In this document: in pieces, positions 11,600-22,405 of the stretch
Layout: the number at the start of each line of letters is the position of its first letter
Numbering within the stretch: position 1 is the stretch's first letter
Assembly: GCA_017591395.1 (NCBI GenBank)
Contig: WEDG01001357.1
Span: 62,001-126,000, forward strand
Origin: Schistocephalus solidus
Lineage: Eukaryota > Platyhelminthes > Cestoda > Diphyllobothriidea > Diphyllobothriidae
DNA: 64,000 nucleotides
Direction: 5' to 3'
The notes under the pieces: generated by a model
Seen by the model: only the letters and a program-made list of their open reading frames with translations
Databases searched by the model: none
What the model was told of the DNA's origin: nothing
Translations under genes and position numbers: made by a program

Positions 11600-13156
11600 G
11601 TAAGACATGTTTGGCTGGTCTTGATATAGGAAATAATCACCGATTTTGGCTACTTCTGTGACCAGTCTTCCAGTCTTTTTTATGCCGCGAAGAATTTGCG
11701 TCTTCAAGTTCGGTCTTGCAATCAAACCAGCTGGGCGAATGCCACTTCAACGCCGTTATAGTTATTATATTCTGTAACGTCATGGAACAGTTTGTTTTAA
11801 TAGCATGACTGCGAATGATTATCCGTTACTTGAGCATATTATATGATTTGAACACATTTTGTTACTTAGATTTAGTAAGTAGACTGTTTTGTTGGTAGTT
11901 TCCATCCTGCATTTTCTAAATCAGAGGTTCAACCGGAGAAATCAGAAACTCTGGTTTATCCCACTCATCTCGTTTCTTCCCACTCTGTGTTGCCAAAAGC
12001 TCAGTCCTTCTGCCAGCTGGAAAAACTGCTTGTGACCCTGGGGTGAACCCTTAGAAACAGAGCTTTTTAACTGCCATCAGGCAGTCAGTAGTATGCCAAT
12101 ACTAAATGATTTACCACATAGACAGCACAGTTACTAGGACGAAGCCAACACGCGTTTTTTGCCGATATTATGCCGCTGTATGACACATTCGCGAGGGGTT
12201 CAGCTCATCAGTGAGCCCCCTCCGGCGTTCCACCCTCTACTCTCTTGTATATGAATTATATATTAGCTGCTGTGGTTCTTTGAAAAAAAAAACAAAATTG
12301 CCGTTTCCGCCTTTACCTGATCGGAAACTGATTGATTAATTGTAGGGATTTGAGCGAATAAAGTGTGAATGCCATTTTTTACGCTTATCTGAATTTCTTC
12401 TAGGGCTTGCATGTGCTTTTTATCCAAGATCTGCAAGCTTACGTGACGTAATGCAGATGCGGCCGAACGAAGGTTTTGAATGTTTTATATTCACTTTAAC
12501 TTTGACGCCATCGCGCGTTTTTCTGCTCTGAGAAATTTGTCCCACTTTTAATATTCCCGATCGTGGCCGGCAAAGTCCTAGTTTATTGTTGGGCAGCTAC
12601 AGGTTCTAACCTGATTTAAGATTGGACCCGGGTTTGAATCTCACGTCTTTCCGATCTCAGTGGGACGTGTAGCTGGCTATCAACGACAGATCAGTTCTAA
12701 ATTACCATTCCACTCCCCCTTTGCGCGTCTTTACTTGGTTCTCTGGAATTATAACCCTCTGATCGTCTGCCATGATTAACTTCTGAAAGCAGCTGGACCG
12801 CTAGTTGCTTGTCTTGCCTACTTAGAACAAACTTAAACCGCATACGTTCTCACTGGTGTTCCAAGTATCGTTTAGACAGTGTGACACAAGTCTTCTTCCT
12901 CGGCCGACCGTTAATTCGGCGGGGATCTTGGTGGTGTTGATGGTACCGGGGTTGCAAAATGTTGGCAGTGTACATAAATGTAAAATAATATCCTTATCTG
13001 TTCTTCTTGAGCCAACTGTGCGCTTTTCTGGTAGTTATCCATCTTACGTACTGTCTTTGGCACGGCGCCATGCAACTTTTCATTTCTGATCCTTCAAGGT
13101 GGATTTAGTTCAGTATATTTAAGGGTAATAGGCACTGCCTTTGAAGACCCTTTTAA

Positions 13157-14015
13157 TAAAAAATAAATTTAACCGCAAAATTGCAGTCGAAATACACGTC
13201 ATTGCAAAGTAGTGAATAACATTTTCAAGTAGAAAGAAAATTGTTTTTAACAGTCGAGTCTGGGCACAGTTTCGATGATTACCTATGTCAAATAGTAGAT
13301 ATCACCGTTATCTGTATTTATGTGCAAAGCTTTTGTATGATTTAGTAGTTCCTTCCTGTAAGCAGGAACGATAATTGTCAAGCGAATATAAATACAGTTC
13401 ATGTTCGAGTGTGTCAGTCGTGTCTGCACGTATGACGTCCTCTGGCAGTTCGATCCAGGCACTGTAAACTCGCTGCGAAAACGAAGGGCGACGAACATCC
13501 AGTTTGGATAAGGCTCATCGAAGATATTGCAGTTAAAATACACATGTTACTATAAATTAGTGAGTAACATATTTGAATAGGGAGAAAAATGTTTTATAAC
13601 AGTTTGATCTAGGCACAGTTAACCACCATTATCTCCATGTATATGCACAACGTTGCTATGATGTTGCAGTGCTTTCATGTAGAATGAGCGGTAGTTGTTA
13701 AGGGAATATAAATCCAGTTTTTGTTTGTATGTATCTGTCGTGTCCGCCCGTAAGACGTCGTGTTTGAGTCCGTCGCAGATACCGACAATTTGCTATATCC
13801 CCGTTATCTGTAGGTATGTGGGAAGCTTTGGTGTGATGAAGCAGTGCCTTCCTGGAAGAATGAACGGTATTTTTCAAGCAAATATAAATCCAGTTTATGT
13901 TTGAATGTGTCTGTCGTGTCCGCCCGTATGATGTCTTCTGGCAGTCCGTTCCAGGCACCGACAACTCGCTGCGAAAATGAGTGGCGACGAACATCGAGGT
14001 GGGATAAGGTTCCTT
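13157..14015 (-). repeat. Three tandem copies of a CR1-like LINE 3' end
   Basis: Monomers at about 13157-13516, 13520-13795 and 13796-14015 repeat the same order of boxes (plus-strand view): CCGTTATCTGTA, a GTGCAAAGCTT-like box, TTCCTG-AAG, AATATAAATCCAGTTTATGT, GTCTGTCGTGTCCGCCCGTA, TCTTCTGGCAGTC and CTCGCTGCGAAAA. The right-hand monomer is the authentic LINE 3' coding end, because it joins the reverse transcriptase frame. The other two are diverged extra copies placed downstream. The middle monomer carries a deletion around the GCAGTTCGATCCAGGCAC part. Confidence 0.8.
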
Positions 14016-15790
14016 GAATTTTTAGAGAATTCCCACGCAGGTTAGTTGTTTTGGCAAATGAAAAAAGTCTTCGAAGTTTAGAGCACAGGCCTGATTCCTT
14101 ACAAGCCGGTATGTCTGTATGAGATCGCCTCGAATCTGCCTGTACTCAAGAGGGAAAAGGTTAAAAGCGTCAAGTCTGCATTTGTATGATAAAGACTTTA
14201 GACCCTTCATGACTTTTTTTGCCCTTATTTGGACCCTTTCCAGCAGTTTGTTATATTTTTTCAGCCACGGTCGCCACGCTTGAACTCCATATTCCAGTTG
14301 TGAACGAATAAACGTCCCGTATATTTTTCCCAATATGTTCTTATTGATGTCTACGAAAGTTTTTTTAATGGCAAACAGGACAAGATAGTGATTCCCAAGT
14401 CCATTTTGTTCGGATACATTTGATAGGCACCTTCCGTCAAGGACGTATTGATGGGAGTCGCCCATCGTGATTGCCTTCTTTGTTTTGAGCCGCAGTGCGA
14501 CACCTTTCTCAAAGTTGAACTTCATCTGCCATTTATCGTAACATTCAGATAGGCGGTTGAGTCCTTCTTGTAAAGTCTGCTCATCAGTACTGCATCGGAT
14601 TGGTTGCCATATCTTGATGTCGTCCGCAAACATGACTCCCGTGCTGTTCAATCCATTCATACAATCATTGACATATATTAAGAAAAGTGATGGCCCAAGA
14701 CCGGAGCCCTGAGGTACGCCACTCACGACCGGCACGGAAATTGATTTCGCATTACCGATGCGCACGGACTGTGATCGGCCTATAAAGAATTTTTCTATCC
14801 AATTGAGTAAATTCCCCCTTATTCCCGGATTGTCGGCCTTTGTAGAGTAAACCTGCGGTGAGGAACACTATCAAAGGCTTTTTTGAAGTCGATGTAGACT
14901 ACATAAACGCTGGTGTCCTCATATAATGACCTGGACCACTGTTCCATTGAATAGAGCATATTGGTCAAACAGGAGTGATTTCGTCGAAATCCATGTTGGG
15001 CATACTCAAGGAAGCTTTTTTCTTCGAGAAACTTCATGCTGGCCTTTTTGATGATCTTTCCATCACTTTGCAACAAATGCATGTTAGGCTCACCGGTCGA
15101 TAGTTTTTAGCGCTGGTTCTGGATCCACCCTTGTGAATAGGGTATATATATATGCTGATTTCCAATCAGAGGGGAGGATGCCTCGATCGAAGGACGACTG
15201 GAAAATGCACGAGAGTGGTTTAGAGAGTTCGCTAGCAAGCTCCTTCATTACTTTTGCTGGTATTTGATCAGGAACCGGAGTGTAAGAAGGTCCTTCTTCA
15301 CATCTTCTTCTCTGAATTCGAGGTCCTCAATGACTGTGTCGTTACTACTTGTATGAAAGTCTGTTTGGTTAAAATCTGCTTCATCTGTAAAGACAGATGC
15401 GAAAAATCGACTAAGGTGTTCTGCCTTATCTTGATTTTCATTAATATCTTCGTTGTTGTCACCTATCAACACTGCCACCGTCTCCTTCTTCTTCAACCGA
15501 CTATTTATGTAGCTAAAAGTACTTTTGGCTTTTCGACGGCTCGTTTTATAATTTCAGCCTCATACTCCTTCCGTGATCTGCGGATAATTAACCTTATTTC
15601 ATTCCGCTTTCGGTGAAATTCTTCGTAATGCATAGGTTGATTTGTTGCTACATACCTTCGCCAGAGTTTATTCTTTCGGTTCAGTCGTTTTTTTTCAAAT
15701 CTTGCGTTCACCAAACAGGGTTGTTTGCCTTTTGTACTTTTTTTAATAGGGCAGTTACGGTGAATAGCGTCGTTGATAACGCCCCTGGAA
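13804..15790 (-). pseudogene. 5'-truncated CR1-like LINE reverse transcriptase
   Basis: Minus-strand remnant of a non-LTR pol gene. From the 5' side: a basic linker (KKRLNRKNKLWRRYVATN, RKEYEAEIIKRA; about 15790-15500), an acidic stretch (15496-15248), RT fingers with AQHGFRRNHSCLTNM and VYIDFKKAFDSVPH (15000-14860), then the catalytic palm VSGVPQGSGLGPSLFLIYVND and MFADDIKIW (14735-14620). The thumb has SQLEYGVQAW, and the C-terminal box SHLDVRRHSFSQRVVGAWN (about 13990-13935) ends with a TAA at 13804-13806. That last box is typical of CR1-clade elements. No endonuclease is present, so the copy is 5'-truncated. Frame changes near 14040 and 14830, and near 15250, disable it. FADD is intact. 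Confidence 0.85.
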
Positions 15791-16690
15791 TAGATTGAAC
15801 GATTTATACCGAGGGCTGGGCGCGTGCTTCGCTCATTTTGAGGCTACGTTTCCGAGACAGGTCGCCCACAGCCTGTCTTAAACTTATTTAATCTTTTGTC
15901 ACTTATTGTTTTCCGCTCACAATCACTTTATTGGAAGAAGAAACAGCTCTCATATCTACATTATTTATGGCTAGATGAAATTCGGAGCTCCTCGCCTTAT
16001 TTCATCTATTAAAATCTTATATAAAAGAAAACGTCTTTATAATGTTTACTTTGACACCATTGAACTATTCGAGACTGTGCCAGGGGCAGTGTTTATGAAC
16101 ATTTATCTTTACATGGGTCGATTTGAAAAAATTCGAATTTTCGGCTTATCGTGTTCAAAATTTCTTGTTTACAATGCTGACTTCTGCACCCCAACTGAAG
16201 TTCGGGTACCGGTAGGTTATGTACAGCACTAAGAAATTCAGAAACCCCAGGCTCGTGTAATAAGGGCTTTACCGGTGGGTCATTACAGCTGGTAATATAA
16301 AGTCCTTGCACAATTGCATGTGTTGTTCTTTCTTCCGTTAAATTTACGAAGTCGATGGTGCGCGTCTGTTATAAAGGCTCCAATAATTTGATAGCCATAG
16401 CGGATAGGGGCTTTCAAGCTATGGGATGACTTCATTGCCGGTTTCACCTACACAGACTTCAGTAGAATCCTGTTGCTTCGAAATTGGTGTTAAAAACATA
16501 ATTGTTCTGGCGTGAAGCATTTGCAAATTTTACACTTTTCTATCGTCCACCATAAAGCAAAACACGAGCCTGGGGTTTCTGGCTTTCTTGGTGCTATGCA
16601 TAACCCTACCGAAGTTAGGGGTGTACACGTATCGTAAACTTTCCCTACCTCAGTATTCGCTTCACATTTGCTACTGCTATTCCATGCTAG

Positions 16691-17443
16691 GGTCCACCAC
16701 GTCTCCTCTTTGCCGGTGAGGGCACAATCGATAGCTCTGGCGGGCAACAGTGTACCCACGGTGCCTTCTTAAGCGGTGTAGAACGCGCGTTCGACGTGCT
16801 TGATCAACTCCAGGGCGGACGTTGCCGTTTACGAGACACGCGCATAATCGACTACCTCACCAACTGCGATCCCCAGCGCTTTCCACCACATCCTATGGTC
16901 CGCCGCAATATGAAGTCTCCCACCGGTACACCCAGCTCATCCACACCTCCACCGAGTCGAAGGTCGCGGACGAAGGACAACGCGTCTTCCGCCGAATCTC
17001 TGCCCGCTACTCCATCCCGTGAGGGCTCTTTCCAGGCCCCCAGCTTTGATGGCGGCACTACTGTATCGGGTGACAGTTGCTACTCTTCATCGCGCTCCTC
17101 CTACGCCCTAGCTGATCGCGTGACCACGCCCAGCGACTGTCTTGCTACCTCTTCACCTCTGCGTCGATCAAGACGCCCCTCTACTCTGACCGCCTCCCGT
17201 GCCTCGGACCCCCTCTTGCATTCTGTCCCCTCTGTCGACTTGGCGCGATGGGCCAAACGTCGGGCTGTGACTGCGATCAACAGCTCTGACCAGAAGCGTT
17301 CGCGTGTGCATAATGCGAAGGCTGAGGAGTCTTCATACTCTGTCGAATCATGTGCCTCGCCGGTTAGCCTATGTGATCTGTCGGACAGCCTTTATAGCAG
17401 TAGTAGTCTCTTTGACGATGCTTCCGTGTCGCGTAGTGTGTAG
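16691..17443 (+). CDS. Flavin amine oxidase, last coding exon with long Ser-rich tail
   Basis: A 250-codon exon ending at TAG (17441-17443). It starts GPPRLLFAGEGT (FAGE at 16709-16720), the second FAD-binding motif of amine oxidases (LFFAGEHT in LSD1). THGAFLSGVERA follows, the family's GA-LSG-REA. The catalytic domain ends about residue 42 of the exon. About 205 more residues are rich in Ser, Arg and Pro, with basic clusters (RRSRTK, LRRSRRPS, WAKRRA, QKRSR) that could be nuclear localisation signals. LSD and polyamine oxidases normally stop soon after this motif, so the tail is unusual. The stretch TIDSSGGQQC replaces the family's short NYPAT-like loop. The acceptor, GCTATTCCATGCTAG, places an in-frame TAG just before the exon, which argues for splicing. 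Phase 0 matches the previous exon. Confidence 0.82.
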   Translation, partial: GPPRLLFAGEGTIDSSGGQQCTHGAFLSGVERAFDVLDQLQGGRCRLRDTRIIDYLTNCDPQRFPPHPMVRRNMKSPTGTPSSSTPPPSRRSRTKDNASSAESLPATPSREGSFQAPSFDGGTTVSGDSCYSSSRSSYALADRVTTPSDCLATSSPLRRSRRPSTLTASRASDPLLHSVPSVDLARWAKRRAVTAINSSDQKRSRVHNAKAEESSYSVESCASPVSLCDLSDSLYSSSSLFDDASVSRSV

Positions 17444-17930
17444 GCAGCGTTTACAAGGTTCTGCGTGTGTGCGCGTGCTTTCCTTTTGCACGCGGACAAT
17501 AGGCTAAAAAGTCTTCTCTGCGCTACCAGCGGGCTTTCGGAAGTGCCTCGGAATCCCTGATTGAGTGTACATACATGCACGAGCAGCTGTTATGTGTTTT
17601 CGAATGTAGTCATAACTAACTTATCCGTAGTCATTTTTAACTTTATTTCCGGTTCTGTCAGCAGAGTGTGGGTTTTGTGTATCTCGCCATAGTCTTGTCT
17701 ACTTACATGTTTGTGCGTTGTCTTCTGTATCCTTTCTTCTCCTCCCTGACTTTGCTTTTAGTTTCATTTTTGAATAATTTTCTGTTTTCCAGTTTTTACT
17801 GTCAACTTTTTTATACCCTGTTTGACCATGCCTGACCTTTATTTCGGTTCCTTTTTGTGCTCTTTATTTACCGCCCACTCTTAACTTTTCATTCTCGCCT
17901 ATTTGGGTGTAGGCGTTGTATTAAATTTTT
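17444..17930 (+). other. 3' untranslated region of the amine oxidase gene
   Basis: T-rich non-coding sequence directly after the stop codon. An ATTAAA at 17920-17925 is a candidate polyadenylation signal, followed by a T-rich stretch. The exact end cannot be seen. Confidence 0.45.
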
Positions 17931-19459
17931 GACTTTTGAAGTATAGGGAAACGTTTGTGAATCTGCCTATGTCACATGCCAGAGGCGCAACCGGCTAAGA
18001 AGTTGCATGAATGTGCTGTGACGTTAATACAAGTCGTATCAACTGACTTCACGTATATCCTGACTAGACTTGTGTCCTCAAATTGTAATTGGTGTACTAC
18101 GGTTCAGTTTTTTTTGCCACACTAATTTAGTTAACTTCCCAAGTGCTTTGCCTGATCCACCAAATTCTACCTCGCTACGCATTGTGTCTCAAAAGGTGGC
18201 AAATTTTCTAGTGTTGGTCATCTCCTAGATTTTCAAGTCCCTCAGATGTTGGTGAATCTAGAACCGCCTGGATTATCCCAGCTCGTTGATTACGTAAACG
18301 TCAGAATGTTCGATATCCCTCTTATAGTGGCTAGGCTGCCTTCAGGTGGCATTGAATATCCGTCACAGAGTTATGGCCGGCAGATTAGTTCGTCAAATAG
18401 CATATCAGAATACGATGGCGTTGTCAGTAGCAACTAGATTTTAAATTCTATTTTGAGTGAGTAGGCGTAATAATGCGAGGGAATAGGTGCTCTTCATATT
18501 ACAAGTGACCTCGTGTTAGGTTCCAGTGGAATCTGGACCCGAGAATAGGTATCATCCTGGAATGTAAGGCAAGAACACCTTTCATAAGAAGAGGGGAGTA
18601 TATATTCCCGCCTCTAACCGAATAAACTGCCAGTGAAGTTACTAAGCATACATTAAGACCGTTAGGCAGGAATCGCTCATGTGACCCCCTTTACAGGATG
18701 CGGGAATAATAATGCGATCCTCACAGTATGTTGTCCCAATTTTTTCTCGTTTTGATCGCCAACTGATGAGCAGAAAACTGGGTTTTGGGCAAGTAATCAT
18801 AGCCAACTAACAGAAGCACCTGATAGGCGTCAGCAAGAAGGAATCAACATGGCTTGGCACTCGTGTCAGCGATACGATGCCTAATCCACTGCGCCGAGAG
18901 AATAGGCGAAAGCGAACTATGCTGGCGTTGGCGCAACCAGAGGTGCTGCAGTGGGCATTACTTAGAACTCCAGTTATACAGACAATCCCTAACTTACGAA
19001 CGACTTACGCTCCGAACGGCCTTACGTTACTCAAAATGCTCAAAAAACGTTTTTCCTAGCAGTATGCTGTATTCAAACTTACATCAGTAAATAAGCATGA
19101 TATTAACTCTGTGTGCATGTTTTCTTATCTTTAGAACATATTAGCAATACAATAATGCACAAACCCTCTGAAATTTCGTAAGTAGAGGAGTATCGATACT
19201 GCCTGTTCTGTTACCTCGCTCCCAGGTCTAGATGATCGAATTCACGTTCACACTGACGCCTGCGTCGAGGCAGTTGTTGCTAAAATAACGGTTCTTTTTC
19301 AACAAATCGAGCCATCTTTTACTTATCCCAGTGAATCCTAGATCTCAGGATTCTCATGAAAAAAACTCCATGCATACGTTTGCACCGCAGGCTGAGTAAT
19401 AGGTTCTCAATCGAGCAAAACTTTTTGGACTGACTAGGTGGCTTCCTTATTTATCCGGA
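17931..19459. other. Gene-free stretch
   Basis: Short open frames only (for example 18246-18437 and 18854-19090), without recognisable motifs, codon bias or splice-compatible partners. I see no repeat shared with the rest of the window. Confidence 0.4.
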
Positions 19460-19469
19460 ATTGACTTGA

Positions 19470-19585
19470 CCCAATTGTGAACAACTGGGTGGTCTTGGTG
19501 GGATTTGGACCCATGACAGCAGGCAGAAGGCTTGAGTGCAGCCAACGCTTTGACCAACTAAGCTGTGAGGCCCCACTGGGAGCAG
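19470..19585 (-). repeat. tRNA-like sequence (SINE head or tRNA pseudogene)
   Basis: On the minus strand: GGGGCCTCACAGC, an A-box-like TTAGTTGGTCAAAGCG, a possible anticodon arm GGCT/AGCC around a 7-base loop, a long variable region and a T arm with GGGTCCAAATCCCA. Acceptor-stem pairing has about three mismatches in seven, so a functional tRNA is unlikely. The window's usual SINE body is not seen downstream, so it may belong to a different SINE family. Confidence 0.45.
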
Positions 19586-19824
19586 TGAGTTTAATCACAC
19601 TTTGGTCAAGTTACCCGCTCAGCCGACTGCAACGTATGGAATCCACTGATTCTGATACAGTAAGCTGACTACCCAAGCAGCATTTCCTCAGCAATCAATT
19701 TCGAATCCATCAGACGACTAACAGGCGTGCTAAATTAATAGAGTTTTGGCAAATTTGAATGATCCCTTTCACCCACCTGGGAAAAAATGTTGGATTCGAA
19801 ACCACAGCATCAGGGGGACTTTAG

Positions 19825-20015
19825 TGGTGGACTGCTGTCCACCTTGTTAGCGAGCAGCCGTGGTGACGTCGCCGTAGAAGAGTCGCTTGGGTAGGCGTAA
19901 TTCGTCCATTCTCCCGAGGTGGTTGCTCGAACGCCGTGTAGTTGTCTGATCATGGTGCGGATACTGAGGATGCTGGTCCGTTCCAGGACTTCCGTGCCCG
20001 TCATCTCATGCCCAA
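19825..20015 (-). pseudogene. Fragment of RTE-like LINE pol, C-terminal part
   Basis: The minus strand encodes TEVLERTSILSIRTMIRQL, then in other frames equivalents of MDDELRLPKRLFYGDV. These match the region just after the RT domain in LINE copies 1 and 2 ([17 protein letters not shown] at 590-530). Only about 190 bases remain, with frame changes. The rest of the element is absent, so this is a short relic. Confidence 0.7.
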
Positions 20016-20844
20016 CCAAAAATAGCAATACCAGCACCTGCAATGAGTTTGCTTGATAGCTGGAATAAGGACTCTATCAACGTCAATTTTAGGAATTTTA
20101 CTCCAATCCTTAAAAAAATGGCATAATCAGAGAGCGGTAGGAAAGTACCAAGAACTCTCCGTCTCCTAGAATGCCCTGGCTCTGTCGCTATGTGTAGAGT
20201 AGCCTATCGCATTTTCTTGTCAGCTAGCATTATGCTTAAAGCTTATATTGGACATTTTGATATTTGCAGACGTAACTTGTGATACCGTGAATGGCTCAAC
20301 CTAGAGGTCAACTAATTTTGAAAGCTGATTGCATAATCCAGCTCTGTCACGCAGAAGCGAGTCTCAAATGGTTTGGCTGGGGCAGTGTACTGTACAAATA
20401 TTTAGTTTTTACTGTTATGATTCAACTATTGGCACTATTCTGAGTTGCTAGAGCATTTCTTGAACTGTACACGCAGTTAATTAATTGGAACCAAATAGAG
20501 AAATAACTGTAATGAGGAAGAGGGTTGAAGTTAAAAATGTGCCCTTTACAAAGCCATCGGAACATTTTTCAAATTTCTCCCATACTTAGTCGAAATAAAA
20601 AAATCAATGACATTTAAAGGGTATCATTCATTGGATCAGAGGAAATAGCATTGCTTTAAGAAACAGAATAGGAGCATATTTCGAAAAAAGCAGTACGAAA
20701 CTGAACCATCAACTATTTTTGGATGTGGAACACTTGTCTCCTCAGTTTGTTCAGCAACAGCATCATATAAATCTAAAAAAGCAAATCTTTCCCATTCCCG
20801 GTTGATGCTTGCTTACTAGCCAAAATGGTCCGATCCCTGTACTA
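20016..20844. other. Gene-free stretch downstream of the membrane-protein gene
   Basis: AT-rich, no coding signal or repeat seen. It would hold the 3' untranslated region of the minus-strand gene at 20845-21345, but I found no convincing polyadenylation signal. Confidence 0.4.
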
Positions 20845-21345
20845 CTAAAATAGATCGGAGTCATCACGATTAAATTTTTCATGAACTTCTGTCTCTTCTT
20901 TCCTGCTCTTCGAGGTGTACCTCAGCGAAGTAATGGTCAGATACATTGGCAGGATCGTAAAAACCACACTAGCAAGAGAAACACCTCCAATGAAGTGCTG
21001 CTTTCTGTCCCATACGAGCGTCATGATTCCTCCGATAAGCGCGCAGGCTGCCTCAATCGCTGCGAACGAGAACAATAGAAGTTCAGAGTTGGGTAGGATT
21101 GGCCAGGAAATGAGTGAAAGTTGCAGTAAAATTCCCATGCCGCCAACCCAGTAGCCGGCAAAAACGGTGTTTTCCACAGCTGATGTCTCAGTGAGAAGGA
21201 ACTGCTGGTAAATGAGAACCGCATAGACTGAGAAGGGAAAGAGGCTATGCAGGAAAAGCAGCAGTTTGTCCGCCTGGGCTGAGAGTCGACGACGGGCACG
21301 AGTTCGACGCTTTTCACGCACAGACGACAGAGAGTCAGTTCCCAT
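20845..21345 (-). CDS. Putative four-pass membrane protein, weakly Jagunal-like
   Basis: An intact 166-residue frame from ATG (21345-21343, MGTDSLSS) to TAG. A basic N-terminus (REKRRTRARRR) precedes four hydrophobic stretches: LLLFLHSLFPFSVYAVLIY, VFAGYWVGGMGILLQLSLI, LLLFSFAAIEAACALIGGI and GGVSLASVVFTILPMYLTI. The tail is charged (SKSRKEETEVHEKFNRDD). The frame stays open upstream to about 21414, but the residue there is TTG after an in-frame TGA, so the internal ATG is the better start unless an exon is spliced on. Length, topology and the near-N-terminal GTD recall Jagunal, an ER membrane protein acting in secretion, but sequence identity is low. It could be any small tetraspan protein. 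Base composition is higher in GC than its flanks, as for the other exons here. Confidence 0.55.
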   Translation of the reverse strand: MGTDSLSSVREKRRTRARRRLSAQADKLLLFLHSLFPFSVYAVLIYQQFLLTETSAVENTVFAGYWVGGMGILLQLSLISWPILPNSELLLFSFAAIEAACALIGGIMTLVWDRKQHFIGGVSLASVVFTILPMYLTITSLRYTSKSRKEETEVHEKFNRDDSDLF

Positions 21346-22135
21346 GCTGTTAGGAGTAAACGCTTTTGGAGTGTTCTCGCGAAAATTTGGAGAGCTGTTG
21401 TAACCGTGGATCAATCAGGCAACTGAGAAAGAAATAACCAATCAGAGTGAAGAGCACGAACACGCTATCAGCTGGTCATTTTGATAGGGCTTTCACGTTA
21501 TGTTGATGGGTATGGTGAACTGCATTGAGGCGGAGGGAGCAAGAAACACTGTCGGATTGCTTCAAAAAACTGACTTACCCACCGTAGACCGTTTGTTAGG
21601 CAAGATTGTTTATGTGCGCAATAAGTTGGAGTAGGGGCCATTTAAAGTAGCGAACAGCTGTGCTGAAAACTAATTTTAAATTCTGGCAGGATATAATTGC
21701 TCGTAAATCTCACAATAGGACGTGTATTATTATACTTATCAAATAATCATCTGAATTTCACTCAAGTATCTACTGACTATATTCGGTGTTAGGTTAGAGG
21801 GGAGAATTGTGTTTGGGGTAATTTATTTTCAGCCAAGCATAACTGTCGAGCACGATATTTCTTAGAGTAAAAAACAATCGACGTCAACACCAGTTCCGTG
21901 GATATGGACAGACTGTGCTAGGTTACGGCATTGAGGGCACTGTGCTCGGCGACATTGTAAACCAGTAGTTAAGTTAACCAACTTCTCTTGCTGGCATCGA
22001 GTTAAGGAACCATGATCTGCAGCATTTGCATGACGCGCTTGAAACTAACGCTACACAGAAAACTTGGATGGCTTATCGCAACATCTTGAGCCATTAGGGA
22101 AGAGTCTAGCCGCTACGCACTCAGACCCGGTTACC

Positions 22136-22405
22136 TATAAGAAAAGAAGAAGTTGGACGCCAGTCGAGAGGATAGTGTATTTTGTATCGAACTATTGGAT
22201 AACGGGTTTGAAGAAGTTTGTTGCCGGACGACGCAAGTCCGCAGTGGCGTGTGAGTCAGCCTTGGGGTTGGTTGGTAGGTTTGAACTGCCAGGATTGGCC
22301 GAGAATCAGACGGCAATTTGTGCGTACGTGCAAGTAGTCGGGAGAGGTTCGGTGGTGCAACATGCGTCGGAGCTGGGCCACTACAGGTTGTCTAGATTGT
22401 TTCAT
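22136..22405 (+). repeat. Dispersed repeat I, copy 1
   Basis: Shares with 24415-24700 the order GGACGCCA-T, a GAGAGTTTATTCTGTA-like box, ACTATTGG, GTTGCC-GACGA, TTGG-TGGTTGG/GACCGG, GGATTGGCCG, TGCGCACGTGCAAGT, CGCGAGAGGTT and CCACTACAGGT. No terminal repeats or coding content recognised. Confidence 0.55.

Larger units (their letters stand above)
11600..16690 (+). other. Intron of the amine oxidase gene (5.1 kb)
   Basis: Donor GTAAGA at 11600 and acceptor GCTATTCCATGCTAG at 16690. It contains a CR1-like LINE in antisense (13804-15790) with tandem copies of its 3' end (13157-14015). The parts 11600-13150 and 15800-16690 show no gene; a B-box-like GGGTTTGAATCTC near 12631 may be a very degraded SINE. 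Confidence 0.65.

Noticed and set aside
13283..13994. Two minus-strand proteins of 86 and 98 residues resembling each other
   Set aside because: They are off-frame readings of the repeated CR1-like 3' end; the true frame encodes SHLDVRRHSFSQRVVGAWN.
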